Source: Mucilaginibacter sp. OK098 (lineage in GTDB: Bacteria; Bacteroidota; Bacteroidia; Sphingobacteriales; Sphingobacteriaceae). Taken from it: a stretch of 64,000 nt of DNA. The notes under the pieces were generated by a model. The model was not told the origin of the DNA. It searched no databases and was given only the letters and a program-made list of their open reading frames with translations. Below are positions 16,250 to 24,995 of this stretch, piece by piece. Numbering within the stretch: position 1 is the first letter of the stretch; each line of letters starts with the position of its first letter. The position numbers were made by a program, and so were the translations under genes. Location of the stretch: NCBI RefSeq assembly GCF_900142915.1, contig NZ_FRCM01000002.1:434001-498000 (forward strand), read 5' to 3'.

Positions 16250-17020
16250 ATGTCGAGAATATTCATAACGGGATCGGCAGATGGGCTTGGTAAAATGGCT
16301 GCACAACTATTGGTTGCCGAAGGTCACCAGGTGGTTTTGCATGCCCGCAATGAAAACCGGGGCAAAGAAGCATTACTCGCGGTTCCCGGCGCAGAAACTG
16401 TAGTTACAGGTGATCTATCAAGCATAGCAGAAACAAAACAGCTTGCTGAACAGGTAAACAAACTGGGCATATTTGATGCCGTGATCCACAATGCAGCGGT
16501 AGGCTACCAGGAACCCAGCCGCATTAATACAGTTGATGACTTACCACATTTATTTGCTATAAACAGCCTGGCGCCTTATATACTCACCTGCTTAATTACT
16601 AAGCCCAAAAGGCTTATCTACCTTAGCTCGGGCCTGCACCGTGATGGTGACCCAAGCCTAAAAGACCTTACCTGGACAGACCGCAGGTGGAATGGCATCA
16701 GCGCCTATGCCGATTCAAAGCTGCATAATGTAATACTTGCTTTTGCCGTTGCCCGGAAATGGGCGGATGTGTATTCAAATGCACTTGAACCGGGATGGGT
16801 AGCCACAAAAATGGGAGGGCCGGGTGCACCTGATAGCCTGAAAGACGCACCTGTAACCCAAGCCTGGCTGGCCGTAAGCAATGATGCAGAAGCGATGGTG
16901 AGCGGGAAATACTTTTATCATAAAAAGCTCAGGGATTTTCACCCTGCTGCAGCCAGAGCAGAGGTCCAGGAGTTATTTTTAGCTGAATGTGAAAGGTTAT
17001 CGGGAGTGAGATTGGGGTAA
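16250..17020 (+). CDS. Short-chain dehydrogenase/reductase
   Basis: A 256-aa SDR oxidoreductase. The NAD(P)-binding motif is TGSADGLG at residues 7-14, the NNAG-like element is HNAAVG, and the catalytic Y-x3-K is YADSK. The substrate-facing segment after the active site is EPGWVATKMGG. An unusually good Shine-Dalgarno sequence (AGAAGGAGG) sits six bases before the ATG, which sets this start rather than the open frame ten codons upstream. It is controlled by a promoter shared in design with the SDR at 37068 and the membrane protein at 61463. Substrate unknown. Confidence 0.9.
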   Translation: MSRIFITGSADGLGKMAAQLLVAEGHQVVLHARNENRGKEALLAVPGAETVVTGDLSSIAETKQLAEQVNKLGIFDAVIHNAAVGYQEPSRINTVDDLPHLFAINSLAPYILTCLITKPKRLIYLSSGLHRDGDPSLKDLTWTDRRWNGISAYADSKLHNVILAFAVARKWADVYSNALEPGWVATKMGGPGAPDSLKDAPVTQAWLAVSNDAEAMVSGKYFYHKKLRDFHPAAARAEVQELFLAECERLSGVRLG

Positions 17021-17030
17021 GTATTGAGTA

Positions 17031-17220
17031 GTGCATTAGCGTTAATATCGCGCGCAGATTTTACTCACCCGGTCGACTCCGCTAGCCAGCGGATGGACCG
17101 GCCCTCTCTTCGCTGTGCGGAAAGAGGGCAAAGAAGTTATTTTCCTTTCCCCACCTCTTTCCGCCGCAGGCGAAGAGAGGTCGACCAGCGAAGCGTCGTC
17201 GGGTGAGTAAACTGTACACC
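17031..17220. repeat. Interspersed repeat family A, copy 1
   Basis: A GC-rich fold-back element. It begins near GCGTTAATATCGCGCGCAG, reads TTACTCACCCGGTCGA, contains two CCTCTCTTCGC/GGAAAGAGG-type hairpins, and ends in the inverted form TCGTCGGGTGAGTAAA. Copies lie at 48484-48670, 56758-56967 and 62311-62545. A 60-codon frame across it is produced by the repeat and is not called as a gene. Confidence 0.8.
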
Positions 17221-17265
17221 CGGCAAGTGAATTAACTTAATTTAAAAACTCTACATAAAAATAAA

Positions 17266-18132
17266 ATGAGCACAACAAAAATAGGCTGGATAGGTCTCGG
17301 TAAAATGGGGATCCCGATGTCGCAACAACTGATAAAAGCAGGTTACCCTGTTAGCGTTTATAACCGGAGCAAGGCTAAAGAAGATGTTTTAAGATCCATT
17401 GGCGCTACGGCTGCCGCCACTCCTGCCCTGCTGATACAACAAACTGACCTGGTAATTATTATGGTATCGGATGATAAAGCTATCGCTGATATCTTTAACG
17501 GTGCGGATGGCTTGCTGAGTGCCAATACCAGTGGCAAGATCATCATTAACATGAGCACGGTATCTCCTTCTATAAGCAAACAAATAGCCGGGTTGTGCAA
17601 GCAGCAGGGTAATCATTACCTGGATGCACCGGTATCAGGCAGTGTTAAACAAGCCGAGGAAGGTACATTGGTAATAATGGTTGGCGGCAACGAAAGCGCT
17701 TTTGAACAGGCTAAACCTGTGCTGGAGAAAACAGGCAGGTTGGCCATGCGGGTTGGTGAAACGGGGGCCGGCAATACTGCTAAATTGGTTATCAATACAC
17801 TGCTGGGCATCCATGCGCAAGGATTGGCGGAAGCTGTTGTTTTTGCACAGCAAAACGGCATTGCTGCTACTGACTTGCTAACGCTTATAAATAACAGTGC
17901 ATTAGGCAGCCCGTTCATTAAAATTAAGGGTGATGCTATTAATAATGATAATTACAACGCCGCATTTGCTTTGAAACATATTGCAAAAGATCTGCGCCTG
18001 GCAAAAGATCTCGGCCTTTCAACACCATTGGGCGAAGCTGTGTTTGAAACTTTTCAGCAAGCGGAACCGGCATTGGGCGAAGAGGATATTATTGCGGTGA
18101 TTAAGGAAGTCCGGAAGACGGAAAGTCGGTAA
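17266..18132 (+). CDS. NAD(P)-dependent beta-hydroxyacid dehydrogenase (3-hydroxyisobutyrate dehydrogenase family)
   Basis: A 288-aa oxidoreductase of the 6-phosphogluconate/3-hydroxyisobutyrate dehydrogenase superfamily. The N-terminal Rossmann domain opens with IGWIGLGKMGIPMSQQL (GxGxMG) and the Arg after strand 2 (YNRSKAK) favours NADP, though this is inference. The substrate loop DAPVSGSVKQAEEGTL and the catalytic Lys in GAGNTAKLVINTLL are present. The all-helical C-terminal dimer domain is complete. Candidate substrates are 3-hydroxyisobutyrate, tartronate semialdehyde or succinic semialdehyde. The last codons (VRKTESR) are formed by a degenerate AGTCCGGAAGAC repeat that continues into the spacer. 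Confidence 0.92.
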   Translation: MSTTKIGWIGLGKMGIPMSQQLIKAGYPVSVYNRSKAKEDVLRSIGATAAATPALLIQQTDLVIIMVSDDKAIADIFNGADGLLSANTSGKIIINMSTVSPSISKQIAGLCKQQGNHYLDAPVSGSVKQAEEGTLVIMVGGNESAFEQAKPVLEKTGRLAMRVGETGAGNTAKLVINTLLGIHAQGLAEAVVFAQQNGIAATDLLTLINNSALGSPFIKIKGDAINNDNYNAAFALKHIAKDLRLAKDLGLSTPLGEAVFETFQQAEPALGEEDIIAVIKEVRKTESR

Positions 18133-18145
18133 AGTCCGAAAGACC
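18107..18145. repeat. Degenerate AGTCCGAAAGAC tandem repeat spanning a stop codon
   Basis: Three loose copies of a roughly 12-13-nt unit (AGTCCGGAAGACGG, AAGTCGGTAA, AGTCCGAAAGACC) run across the dehydrogenase stop codon. The repeat supplies the last eight codons of that gene. Confidence 0.6.
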
Positions 18146-18199
18146 TTTAAAGTATGGGATGAGTCCAAAAATTCATCCCTATTTTTTTAACTTTAAACC

Positions 18200-18730
18200 A
18201 TGAGAAAATCTATTGCTGTAGATATGGATGGGGTTATTGCCGATGAGGAAACCCAGTTACTAACGTGGTACGAAAAGCATTATGGCGTAAAAATACATCC
18301 GCATGAGCTTATTGGCCGTAAAGAAGAAGAGGTTGTTCCTGAAAGGGATGCTTACAGTAAACTTTCTGCCACGCCCGGGTATTTCAGAACTACCCCGGTT
18401 ATGCCCGGCGCAATTGAAGCGGTTAAAAAATTGATGGAAAATTATGATGTTTACATTGTTTCGGCAGCCATGCAATATCCGCATTCGTTACCAGAAAAAT
18501 TGGGCTGGCTAAACGAACACTTCCCTTTTATCAGCTGGCGGAACATTATTTTTTGCGGCGATAAAAGCATCATCGGCACCGATTATATGATAGACGACCA
18601 TATTAAAAACCTCGACTTTTTTAAGGGCAAAACCATTATGTTCAATGCCTTTCATAATGTTAGCTATAACCATCATCAAAGGGTTAATAACTGGGATGAG
18701 GTTTTGGGGCTGATGGAAGGAGTGGGATAA
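18200..18730 (+). CDS. 5'(3')-deoxyribonucleotidase (HAD superfamily, NT5C type)
   Basis: A 176-aa HAD phosphatase. The nucleophile motif is VDMDGVIAD (Asp-x-Asp near residues 8-10), motif II is VSAAMQYPHS, and motif III/IV is GTDYMIDDH with two acidic residues for Mg2+. The overall order (short cap insert with GYFRTTPVMPGAIEAVKKL) matches the NT5C family, which dephosphorylates deoxyribonucleoside monophosphates and helps balance dNTP pools. Length matches the bacterial family. Independent gene with a short upstream spacer. Confidence 0.87.
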   Translation: MRKSIAVDMDGVIADEETQLLTWYEKHYGVKIHPHELIGRKEEEVVPERDAYSKLSATPGYFRTTPVMPGAIEAVKKLMENYDVYIVSAAMQYPHSLPEKLGWLNEHFPFISWRNIIFCGDKSIIGTDYMIDDHIKNLDFFKGKTIMFNAFHNVSYNHHQRVNNWDEVLGLMEGVG

Positions 18731-18827
18731 GTTTATATCAACAACCCACAACGTGTTCATAATGATGCAGGTAAGTTTAACTAATGAACCAATAAACTAA
18801 TATATTTGATCATTACCTTAAATCATC

Positions 18828-19352
18828 ATGAAAAAATTAGCTTTACTCCTTACTGTTCTGTTTCACCTATCCATAAATTACCATACCAGCGCCCAGGTTA
18901 TAACTAAATATGGCGATAACGTAAGTACGCTCGATGGCATTATTAAAGCTTATTACGATGTGGTTACCGTTAAAAAAGGTGGCAAAGTATATTTTGAACG
19001 CGATAGCCTGATCCACTGGCCCGGCGTAAATGTTGGCGCGATAAGTATCTCAAAAAATGGCAAACCGGCCATGCATTATATGAGTCTTAAAGAATACCAC
19101 CGCCTGTCTGATCCATCCTTAGAGAAAGATGGCTTTGACGAAAGGGAGATCTCCCGTAAGGTTGAAAAGTTTGGCAGTATTTATCATGTATGGAGCACCT
19201 ACGAATCGCGCAATGAACATAACGGGCCAATTATTGAGCGCGGAATCAACAGTATTGAACTGTTTAATGATGGTACCCGTTTCTGGATATTGGGATGGTT
19301 TTATGATGGAGAACGAAAAGACAACCCAATACCGGCTCAATATCTTCATTAA
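18828..19352 (+). CDS. Secreted protein of unknown function
   Basis: A 174-aa protein with a clear signal peptide (MKKLALLLTVLFHLS, predicted cleavage after TSAQ). The mature domain is alpha+beta: a helical start (TLDGIIKAYYDVVTV) and several strands including VWSTYESRNE and SIELFNDGTRFWILGWFYDGE. This resembles an NTF2-like cone, but I do not recognise a named family. It has no obvious operon partner. A repeat of TCATTGGT-type units separates it from the DUF885 gene that follows. Confidence 0.75.
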   Translation: MKKLALLLTVLFHLSINYHTSAQVITKYGDNVSTLDGIIKAYYDVVTVKKGGKVYFERDSLIHWPGVNVGAISISKNGKPAMHYMSLKEYHRLSDPSLEKDGFDEREISRKVEKFGSIYHVWSTYESRNEHNGPIIERGINSIELFNDGTRFWILGWFYDGERKDNPIPAQYLH

Positions 19353-19353
19353 T

Positions 19354-19445
19354 GTTATTGGTGATTCCATTATTAGTCATTGAAAGTGTATAGATTTACT
19401 GACTATCGGCAATGATAAATGACCAAAAGACTAATGACCAATAAC
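19354..19445. repeat. Foldback repeat of GTTATTGGTxATTxGTCATT units
   Basis: The left part (19354-19382) and right part (19411-19445) hold inverted copies: GTTATTGGT...ATTAGTCATT pairs with AATGACC...TAATGACCAATAAC. The same unit builds the repeat at 39717-39904. It ends six bases before the DUF885 start codon. Confidence 0.65.
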
Positions 19446-19451
19446 TAACTC

Positions 19452-21206
19452 ATGAAAAAAATCCTGTTACTTATACCTATAGCAGTATTATTAAGCTGCG
19501 AACAAAAAACACAGTCTGTCACCTCGCCTGTTTCTGGCGATGCTGCATTTCAAAAACTGGCTGACGACTACCTGACCGGCTACCTGGCATGGCGACCGGC
19601 AACAGGTGTTGCATTGGGCTTTCATCAGTACGATGGTAAGGTTACGGATCTGCGCAAAGAATCATTGGGCAAGGAGCTTGGGCGCTTAAAGGATTTCGAC
19701 CAGCATTTAGCAGCGACAGACACTGCTTCGTTAAGTACGCAGGCGTTTTATGATTTTCGCATCCTGCGGTCGGCTATAAAGAACGAGATCTTCACGTTTG
19801 AAGACATGGGCACCTATGATAAAAACCCCATGACCTATGCTAATGCAATTGACGTAAGCATTTATGTAAAACGCGACTTTGCCCCAATTGAAGATCGAGT
19901 TAAATCAATTATCGCAATTGAAAAGAATGCCGCTAATGTATTTATTGCTGCAAAAGCTAACTTAAAAGATTCGCTGGCCAAACCTTACGTTCAAACAGCC
20001 ATTGAAATTGCCCGGGGTTCTACAGATTTTTTGGGGGGAGATTTAAAGATCGCTTTAAAAGATGTAAAGAACGATTCATTAATGAAGGTGTTCAACGCAA
20101 CCAATAAAACCGCCATTGCTGCCATAAACGGCTTTGCCGACTGGCTGCAAAAAGAGAAACTGCCCAAAGCAACCAACAAATATGCTATTGGCGAAGCCAG
20201 CTACAAAAAAATGTTGCTTTACAGCGAAGGCATTACGCTATCTCCCGAAAAGATCCTTGCAATTGGCCTTAGTGAATTGAAGAAGGAACAACTGGTATTT
20301 AATGCCGCCGCAAAAACCATCAACCCCAATAAAAAACCTATAGATGTTTATCACGATCTGCAAAAAGAACATCCTACCGCCGAAAACCTGATTCCGGAAG
20401 TAAGGAAAAATGTTGAGGCTATCCGTAAATTCCTTACGGATAAAAACATTGTAACAATGCCATCAAAGGTTAATTTAAAAGTAGAGGAAACGCCACAATT
20501 TGGCCGGGCAACCAGCACAGCTTCAAATGACGATCCGGGCCCTTTTGAAACCAAAGCTACAGAAGCTTTTTATTACATCACGCCTGTTGACGCAAAATGG
20601 ACCGCCAAACAAAAGGAAGACTGGTTAAGGCAATTTGATTATTATACTACTGATAATATCACCATTCATGAAGCTTATCCCGGTCACTATACGCAATTCT
20701 TACACTTAAATGCATCAGCAGCCACAAAAATTGAGAAGGTGTTTAACAGCTATGCCTATGTTGAAGGCTGGGCGCATTACTGCGAAAAAATGATGGCAGA
20801 TGAAGGTTATGGGCACAATGGCGATACGGTACGGGCTGCCAAGTTCAGGCTAACACAGTCTGGCGATGCTTTGCTGCGCTTGTGCAGGTTGTGTGTGTCC
20901 ATTAAAACCCACTGCCAGGGAATGAATATTGATGACGCTACCAAATTTTTTATGAACAACTGGTACCAGGGCGATAAACCATCGCGCCAGGAAGCCCTTC
21001 GTGGTACTTTTGATCCGGGTTATTTGTTTTATACAATAGGGAAATTAGAGATCCTGAAGCTTAGGGCTGATTATGAAAAGCAGGAAGGCACAAACTTCTC
21101 CCTCAAAAAATTCCACGATGAAGTGTTAGACCATGGTATGCCGCAAATAAGACTATTACGCGAGGTAATGCTTAAGGATAAAAGCACCTGGGGCGATGTG
21201 ATGTGA
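19452..21206 (+). CDS. DUF885 family lipoprotein (putative metallopeptidase)
   Basis: A 584-aa lipoprotein with lipobox LLSC (Cys16), probably facing the periplasm. The DUF885 hallmark is HEAYPGH at residues 406-412, a variant of the HExxH zinc motif found in this family, preceded by YYTTDNITI. A second conserved region is AYVEGWAHYCEKMM (about 434-447), whose Glu/His could complete the metal site. The C-terminus has SRQEALRGTFDPGYLFYTIGK, also typical. Family members are thought to be zinc peptidases; the substrate is unknown. It is convergent with the Gfo/Idh/MocA gene, separated by a nested palindrome. Confidence 0.9.
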   Translation: MKKILLLIPIAVLLSCEQKTQSVTSPVSGDAAFQKLADDYLTGYLAWRPATGVALGFHQYDGKVTDLRKESLGKELGRLKDFDQHLAATDTASLSTQAFYDFRILRSAIKNEIFTFEDMGTYDKNPMTYANAIDVSIYVKRDFAPIEDRVKSIIAIEKNAANVFIAAKANLKDSLAKPYVQTAIEIARGSTDFLGGDLKIALKDVKNDSLMKVFNATNKTAIAAINGFADWLQKEKLPKATNKYAIGEASYKKMLLYSEGITLSPEKILAIGLSELKKEQLVFNAAAKTINPNKKPIDVYHDLQKEHPTAENLIPEVRKNVEAIRKFLTDKNIVTMPSKVNLKVEETPQFGRATSTASNDDPGPFETKATEAFYYITPVDAKWTAKQKEDWLRQFDYYTTDNITIHEAYPGHYTQFLHLNASAATKIEKVFNSYAYVEGWAHYCEKMMADEGYGHNGDTVRAAKFRLTQSGDALLRLCRLCVSIKTHCQGMNIDDATKFFMNNWYQGDKPSRQEALRGTFDPGYLFYTIGKLEILKLRADYEKQEGTNFSLKKFHDEVLDHGMPQIRLLREVMLKDKSTWGDVM

Positions 21207-21210
21207 TTTT

Positions 21211-21376
21211 GGAATTCGGATTTCGAATGTTCGATTTCGGATTTTTGTCTGAATCAGAATTTACAGAATTTTCAAAATGTGATCTTAAAATTTTGTAAAT
21301 TCTGATTCAGATAATTCCATATTACCCGTTCCAACTTCTGCAATAAATAATTCCGAAATCGAACATCCGAATTCCG
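21211..21376. repeat. Nested double palindrome between convergent genes
   Basis: Outer arms are 21211-21240 and 21353-21376, built from GGAATTCGGAT...GTTCGATTTCGG units. Inner arms 21249-21272 and 21287-21310 (CTGAATCAGAATTTACA core) match at 23 of 24 positions. The whole gap could fold into a long cruciform or hairpin and probably ends transcription from both sides. The outer unit recurs at 23368-23395 and 47552-47681. Confidence 0.75.
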
Positions 21377-21379
21377 AAA

Positions 21380-22711
21380 TTAAACACGCGGCAGTTTATA
21401 CCCATTGTGATATTCTTTCATCAGGTATTCTTTGTTAATTGCTTTGTCGGTAAATTCATGCAGCGTATTGTTCCATTCCAGCTTTTTACCGCTGCGGTAA
21501 GCTATATTACCCATTTGCGCCACAGTTGCTACATGAGCACCTGCCTGGATCGGGCAGTGCAGATCATCCATTTTACGTGATTTTACCACGCTCACAAAGT
21601 TTTCCCAATGTTTATCCAACCCATCGTCAGATTTTGCCACAAAGGGCTTGCTCACCTTGTTGCCGCTTTGCCTTTCTTCTATAACTTCCCAGCCGTTGCG
21701 GTTTAAAATAAGCGTACCGTTATTACCAATGTATGCAATGCCATGATCACGATTATAAGAACCATTGTCAATGCCCATGGCCGAATCCCAAACCATATTA
21801 AAGCCGTCAAACTCATATAAGGTTGTTAAAGTATCAGGTGTTTCTTCTGATAGTTCGGGGTAAGCAAACCGTCCGCCCAAAGCCGAAACCGATTTTGGGA
21901 TGGGCGATTTCATGCCCAGCAAACCATAATCCAATAAATGTACGCCCCAGTCGGTCATTAATCCACCGGCATAATCCCAAAACCAGCGGAAGTTAAAATG
22001 AAAACGGCTGGCATTAAACGGAATTGTTTTTGCCGGACCAAGCCACGAAGCGTAATTAACCCCGGCAGGCGGTGCGCTATCAGGCACTATTGCGCCCGGT
22101 TTCATCCAGCCCTGGTAGCACCAAACTTTTACGGTTCTTATGTTTCCAAGCTGTCCGCCCTGCACAAAATCTACAGCATCCTTAAAATGTTGCTGACTGC
22201 GCTGCCACTGGCCGGCCTGTACCACTTTATTATACCGCTGCTGCGCATTCACCATCGCCCGGCACTCCATTATTGAATTGCCTACCGGTTTTTCAACATA
22301 TACATCTTTACCCGCCTCCACAGCGTGCATCATTATCAGCGCATGCCAATGATCAGGGGTGCCTATTACAACGGCATCAATATCTTTTTGATCGAGCAGT
22401 TGGCGATAATCTTCAAACTTTTTAATTTTCGAAGTATCGTAGCCTGTTTTGGCTAAATCGGCCAACCGTTTATCCATTACATTTTTATCAACATCGCAAA
22501 CAGCTACCAGGTTTACGCCAGGTACTTTTAAGGCCGCCTGCACATCGGCCCAGCCCATGCCATTTATTCCAATGGCGCCAATATTTAGCTGATCGCTTGG
22601 GGCAATTCCGGGTTTAAAAATGGCAAAAGCCTGATTATTTAATGCTGATGCTAACAGGCTGCCACCGGCTACGATGGCAGATTTTTGTAAAAAATCTCTA
22701 CGGGAGCTCAT
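21380..22711 (-). CDS. Gfo/Idh/MocA family oxidoreductase with Tat signal
   Basis: A 443-aa periplasmic oxidoreductase. The N-terminus carries a twin-arginine signal, SSRRDFLQKSAIVAGG, so it is exported folded with its cofactor. The Rossmann domain follows (NIGAIGINGMGWADVQAAL, then VAVCDVD) and the EKP motif is in VYVEKPVGNS, with the catalytic Lys. The C-terminal alpha/beta domain includes WFWDYAGGLMTDWGVHLLDY, where DWGVHLLD provides the usual active-site His. Related secreted members act on sugars or glycosides in saccharolytic Bacteroidota; here the substrate is not known. Confidence 0.92.
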   Translation of the reverse strand: MSSRRDFLQKSAIVAGGSLLASALNNQAFAIFKPGIAPSDQLNIGAIGINGMGWADVQAALKVPGVNLVAVCDVDKNVMDKRLADLAKTGYDTSKIKKFEDYRQLLDQKDIDAVVIGTPDHWHALIMMHAVEAGKDVYVEKPVGNSIMECRAMVNAQQRYNKVVQAGQWQRSQQHFKDAVDFVQGGQLGNIRTVKVWCYQGWMKPGAIVPDSAPPAGVNYASWLGPAKTIPFNASRFHFNFRWFWDYAGGLMTDWGVHLLDYGLLGMKSPIPKSVSALGGRFAYPELSEETPDTLTTLYEFDGFNMVWDSAMGIDNGSYNRDHGIAYIGNNGTLILNRNGWEVIEERQSGNKVSKPFVAKSDDGLDKHWENFVSVVKSRKMDDLHCPIQAGAHVATVAQMGNIAYRSGKKLEWNNTLHEFTDKAINKEYLMKEYHNGYKLPRV

Positions 22712-22783
22712 AAGTTTAGTGTTATTGGGTGTGATAAATTTAGGATTAATTTGGAGATAAACAAATGTGCAAATAACAATTAT

Positions 22784-22868
22784 AACACGATTAAGGGATT
22801 TGAAGGATTTTCAGGATTTTTAAAATTGGATTTAATCGTAAAAATCAAAAGAATCCCTTAATCGTGTT
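22784..22868. repeat. 17-bp inverted repeat (AACACGATTAAGGGATT) overlapping the cupin stop
   Basis: Arms 22784-22800 and 22852-22868 are perfect complements, with a spacer of related GGATTT units. The right arm encodes the C-terminal residues of the minus-strand cupin gene (NTIKGFF), so a spacer palindrome has become coding sequence. A sister repeat (GACTATGATTAAAGGATT type) is at 42070-42165. Confidence 0.75.
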
Positions 22869-23213
22869 GGTGTTCAGGAAATCACCATCAATAATCAATA
22901 GCTTCACCCCATTTTCAGTTATGGAGCGATGGGAGCTTAAATCATCCGAAACAATATAGCTCATGCCTTTTGATAGCTGAAAGCTTTCGCCGGTTTGCAT
23001 TTCGGTTGTAAATTCCCCTTCAAGGCAATGCACAATATGGCCTTTTTGACACCAGTGATCAGCCAGGTAGCCCGGGCTATATTCAACAACCCGTACCCGC
23101 AAACCTTCAAACTGGAGCGTTTGCCACCACGCTGTACCCGTAGTGCCGGGATGGGTTGTTTTGTCAATATTATCCCAGTTGATGGTTTGGAATGGAATGT
23201 TTCTGGATTGCAT
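22845..23213 (-). CDS. DHCW-motif cupin protein
   Basis: A 122-aa single-domain cupin. The hallmark DHW-C variant is GYLADHWCQKGHIVHCLEGEF (about residues 49-69), with His residues that could bind a metal and a second cupin motif at SKGMSYIVSDDLSSHRS. Homologues of the DHCW family are widespread in Bacteroidota and of unknown function. The frame is complete. The last residues, NTIKGFF, come from an intergenic palindrome and are unlikely to be conserved in relatives. Confidence 0.88.
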   Translation of the reverse strand: MQSRNIPFQTINWDNIDKTTHPGTTGTAWWQTLQFEGLRVRVVEYSPGYLADHWCQKGHIVHCLEGEFTTEMQTGESFQLSKGMSYIVSDDLSSHRSITENGVKLLIIDGDFLNTNTIKGFF

Positions 23214-23227
23214 ATATATTATTAAAT

Positions 23228-23395
23228 AAGGACATCATACTTGTTTCAGCGTATCATAAGGCAAGCCATATGATTTGTCTACACCTTGTTGCCTGCTAAA
23301 TCTGCACTATGCAGATTTAGCATATGAGGTGCTGAAATAAATTCAGCATGACATTTTGGTTTTAAATCCGAAATCGAACATCCGAATTCCGAAAT
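23228..23395. repeat. Composite palindromic spacer between histidine kinase and cupin genes
   Basis: It contains a perfect 11-bp hairpin (GCTAAATCTGC at 23295-23305 paired with 23311-23321, five-base loop), a short CTGAA-N5-TTCAG hairpin near 23331, and one arm of the CCGAAATCGAACATCCGAAT repeat (23368-23395) ending at the kinase stop codon. It probably terminates the kinase transcript. Confidence 0.6.
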
Positions 23396-24489
23396 CATAC
23401 TGCTTTTTCCAAATAAACAATAAACTCGGCACCTTCGCCCGGTTTGCTTCGTACCACCAGCCTGCCGTTGTTGGCATCAACAAATTGCTTAATTAAACCC
23501 AGCCCAATGCCTGCGCCGGCTTCATTATTGGTGCCGCTTCCTGAGATATCTTTACCGGTTATTTTAAAAAGCTTTTCCATTTTTTGTGGTAAAATCCCTA
23601 TCCCATTATCCTTAACATGAATAGCCAGGTAATCTTCATCATCCGTATAATACACATCAATTGTGCCGCCATGCGGGGTAAATTTTATAGCGTTGCCTAC
23701 AAGGTTATGAAAAATAATTTTTACGTGGTTTAAATCGGCCGATACCCATTTATCCGTTTCGTAATTGTGCCGGAGGTTTATACGTTTATTTTTTGCAAGG
23801 AAGTTTGATACTAATAGAATATCGTCTATAGCTTCGGTAATAGGAAGTGTTACCAGGTCGGTTTTAATACCCGATTGCTGGCTATCGGCCCAAACCAGTA
23901 AATTATTCACCATAAGGTTAACCAGGCTTAATTGCTGATAAAAACTGGTAAGGATCTCTTTTTGTTCGCCGGCTGACATTTCGCCGGCCCGGATACTATC
24001 CATTGTTTGCAGAATAGCAGCAAAGGGGCTCCGCAGATCATGACTGATAACTGAGAAAAGCTTATCCTTGGTATGATTAAGCTGGTGCAACGTTTCCCTT
24101 TGTTGTATGATCTCTGCTTTTTTCAAAGCAATATCGGCATTTTGTTTTTGCAGCACCTTGTTCAAGGCTGTTTTTTGGCGATTGCTGCGGATGATCAGGA
24201 ATATAAAAATGATAACAAAAACAGCTACCAGGTTCCTGAACCAAAATAACCGGTTTCTAAACTCAATAACTTGCTCTTTAATTTTTATTTCATTAACAAG
24301 CCGGGCATTATCGGCCTGCTGCTGTTTTAAACGAATATTGCTTGAGTCTGAGTTATAATTTGAGGCAGAGCTGGCTTTTTGTTGTTTATCTAACAAATCA
24401 GCATTGCCCGGCCGGGCAACACCTGTAAAACACGAAAATGTTAACAGCAGTATAAAAATATACCGGTGTATGAATTTGTTAAAAAGCAT
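23395..24489 (-). CDS. Sensor histidine kinase, lacking an obvious sensor domain
   Basis: A 364-aa orphan kinase. Order: signal peptide or first TM (1-25), a short Ser/Asn/Gln-rich linker, a coiled coil (about 52-78), one TM helix (RNLVAVFVIIFIFLIIRS, about 84-101), a second coiled coil, HisKA with FSVISHDLRSPFAA (phosphoacceptor His150), then HATPase_c with N box HNLVGNAIKFTP, G1 DNGIGI and G2 GAGIGLGLI. Bacteroidota kinases of this design usually have TPR repeats between the signal peptide and the coiled coil; here they are missing, leaving only about 25 residues. No response regulator is adjacent. The stop overlaps an interspersed repeat. Confidence 0.9.
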   Translation of the reverse strand: MLFNKFIHRYIFILLLTFSCFTGVARPGNADLLDKQQKASSASNYNSDSSNIRLKQQQADNARLVNEIKIKEQVIEFRNRLFWFRNLVAVFVIIFIFLIIRSNRQKTALNKVLQKQNADIALKKAEIIQQRETLHQLNHTKDKLFSVISHDLRSPFAAILQTMDSIRAGEMSAGEQKEILTSFYQQLSLVNLMVNNLLVWADSQQSGIKTDLVTLPITEAIDDILLVSNFLAKNKRINLRHNYETDKWVSADLNHVKIIFHNLVGNAIKFTPHGGTIDVYYTDDEDYLAIHVKDNGIGILPQKMEKLFKITGKDISGSGTNNEAGAGIGLGLIKQFVDANNGRLVVRSKPGEGAEFIVYLEKAV

Positions 24490-24613
24490 TTATTAAGCCA
24501 ATTGCGACAGTGGATGTTTAAATCAGCGGCGAAAATAGGGAATTATAGGTAAGTATACCAATAGGTTACCTAATTTGTTACTGATTACCAGCTTATTTTA
24601 GGCGCCGTTTAAT

Positions 24614-24811
24614 TTAATATCCCCTACGGGCTACCCGCATTAATTGCCGGTGGCGTTTATCATCATAATATTTGGTAGTAACCAATACAGCATGTATAAT
24701 ACCCGGCACCCAAAAACATAATGTAAGCAGGATATTTAATATAAATGCGCCAATTTTACCGGTAGTTAAAATAGCTATCGGCGGGCATAAAAAACATAAA
24801 AAGTATCGCAT
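24614..24811 (-). CDS. YqaE/Pmp3 family small membrane protein
   Basis: A 65-aa proteolipid with two hydrophobic segments: MRYFLCFLCPPIAILTTGK and GAFILNILLTLCFWVPGIIH, then AVLVTTKYYDDKR and a basic tail. The PPIA and WVPGIIHA elements are diagnostic for the Pmp3/UPF0057 family, linked in other organisms to membrane potential and stress. Two start codons two residues apart are possible (24811 and 24817); the former gives the family-typical MRYFL start. Confidence 0.88.
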   Translation of the reverse strand: MRYFLCFLCPPIAILTTGKIGAFILNILLTLCFWVPGIIHAVLVTTKYYDDKRHRQLMRVARRGY

Positions 24812-24995
24812 AATCATTTTTAAGCTAAAAAGTAAAAGCAAAAAGCTTACGGTTAATGTAATTAACAGCTTTTTATATTTTGATAATGTTTAGCGTATTT
24901 TGTTACATATAAGGTACTATTTCAACATCAGGCTTATTTTAACTTTTATAGCACTTACAACTTTTACAACCTTTACAACTATATTTACCACTAGT

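Noticed and set aside
17024..17206. A 60-codon plus-strand frame reading THPVDSASQRM-type peptide
   Set aside because: It lies entirely in repeat family A; the same peptide pattern recurs in other copies in other contexts (56594-56839, 62322-62516), so it is a repeat artefact rather than a gene.
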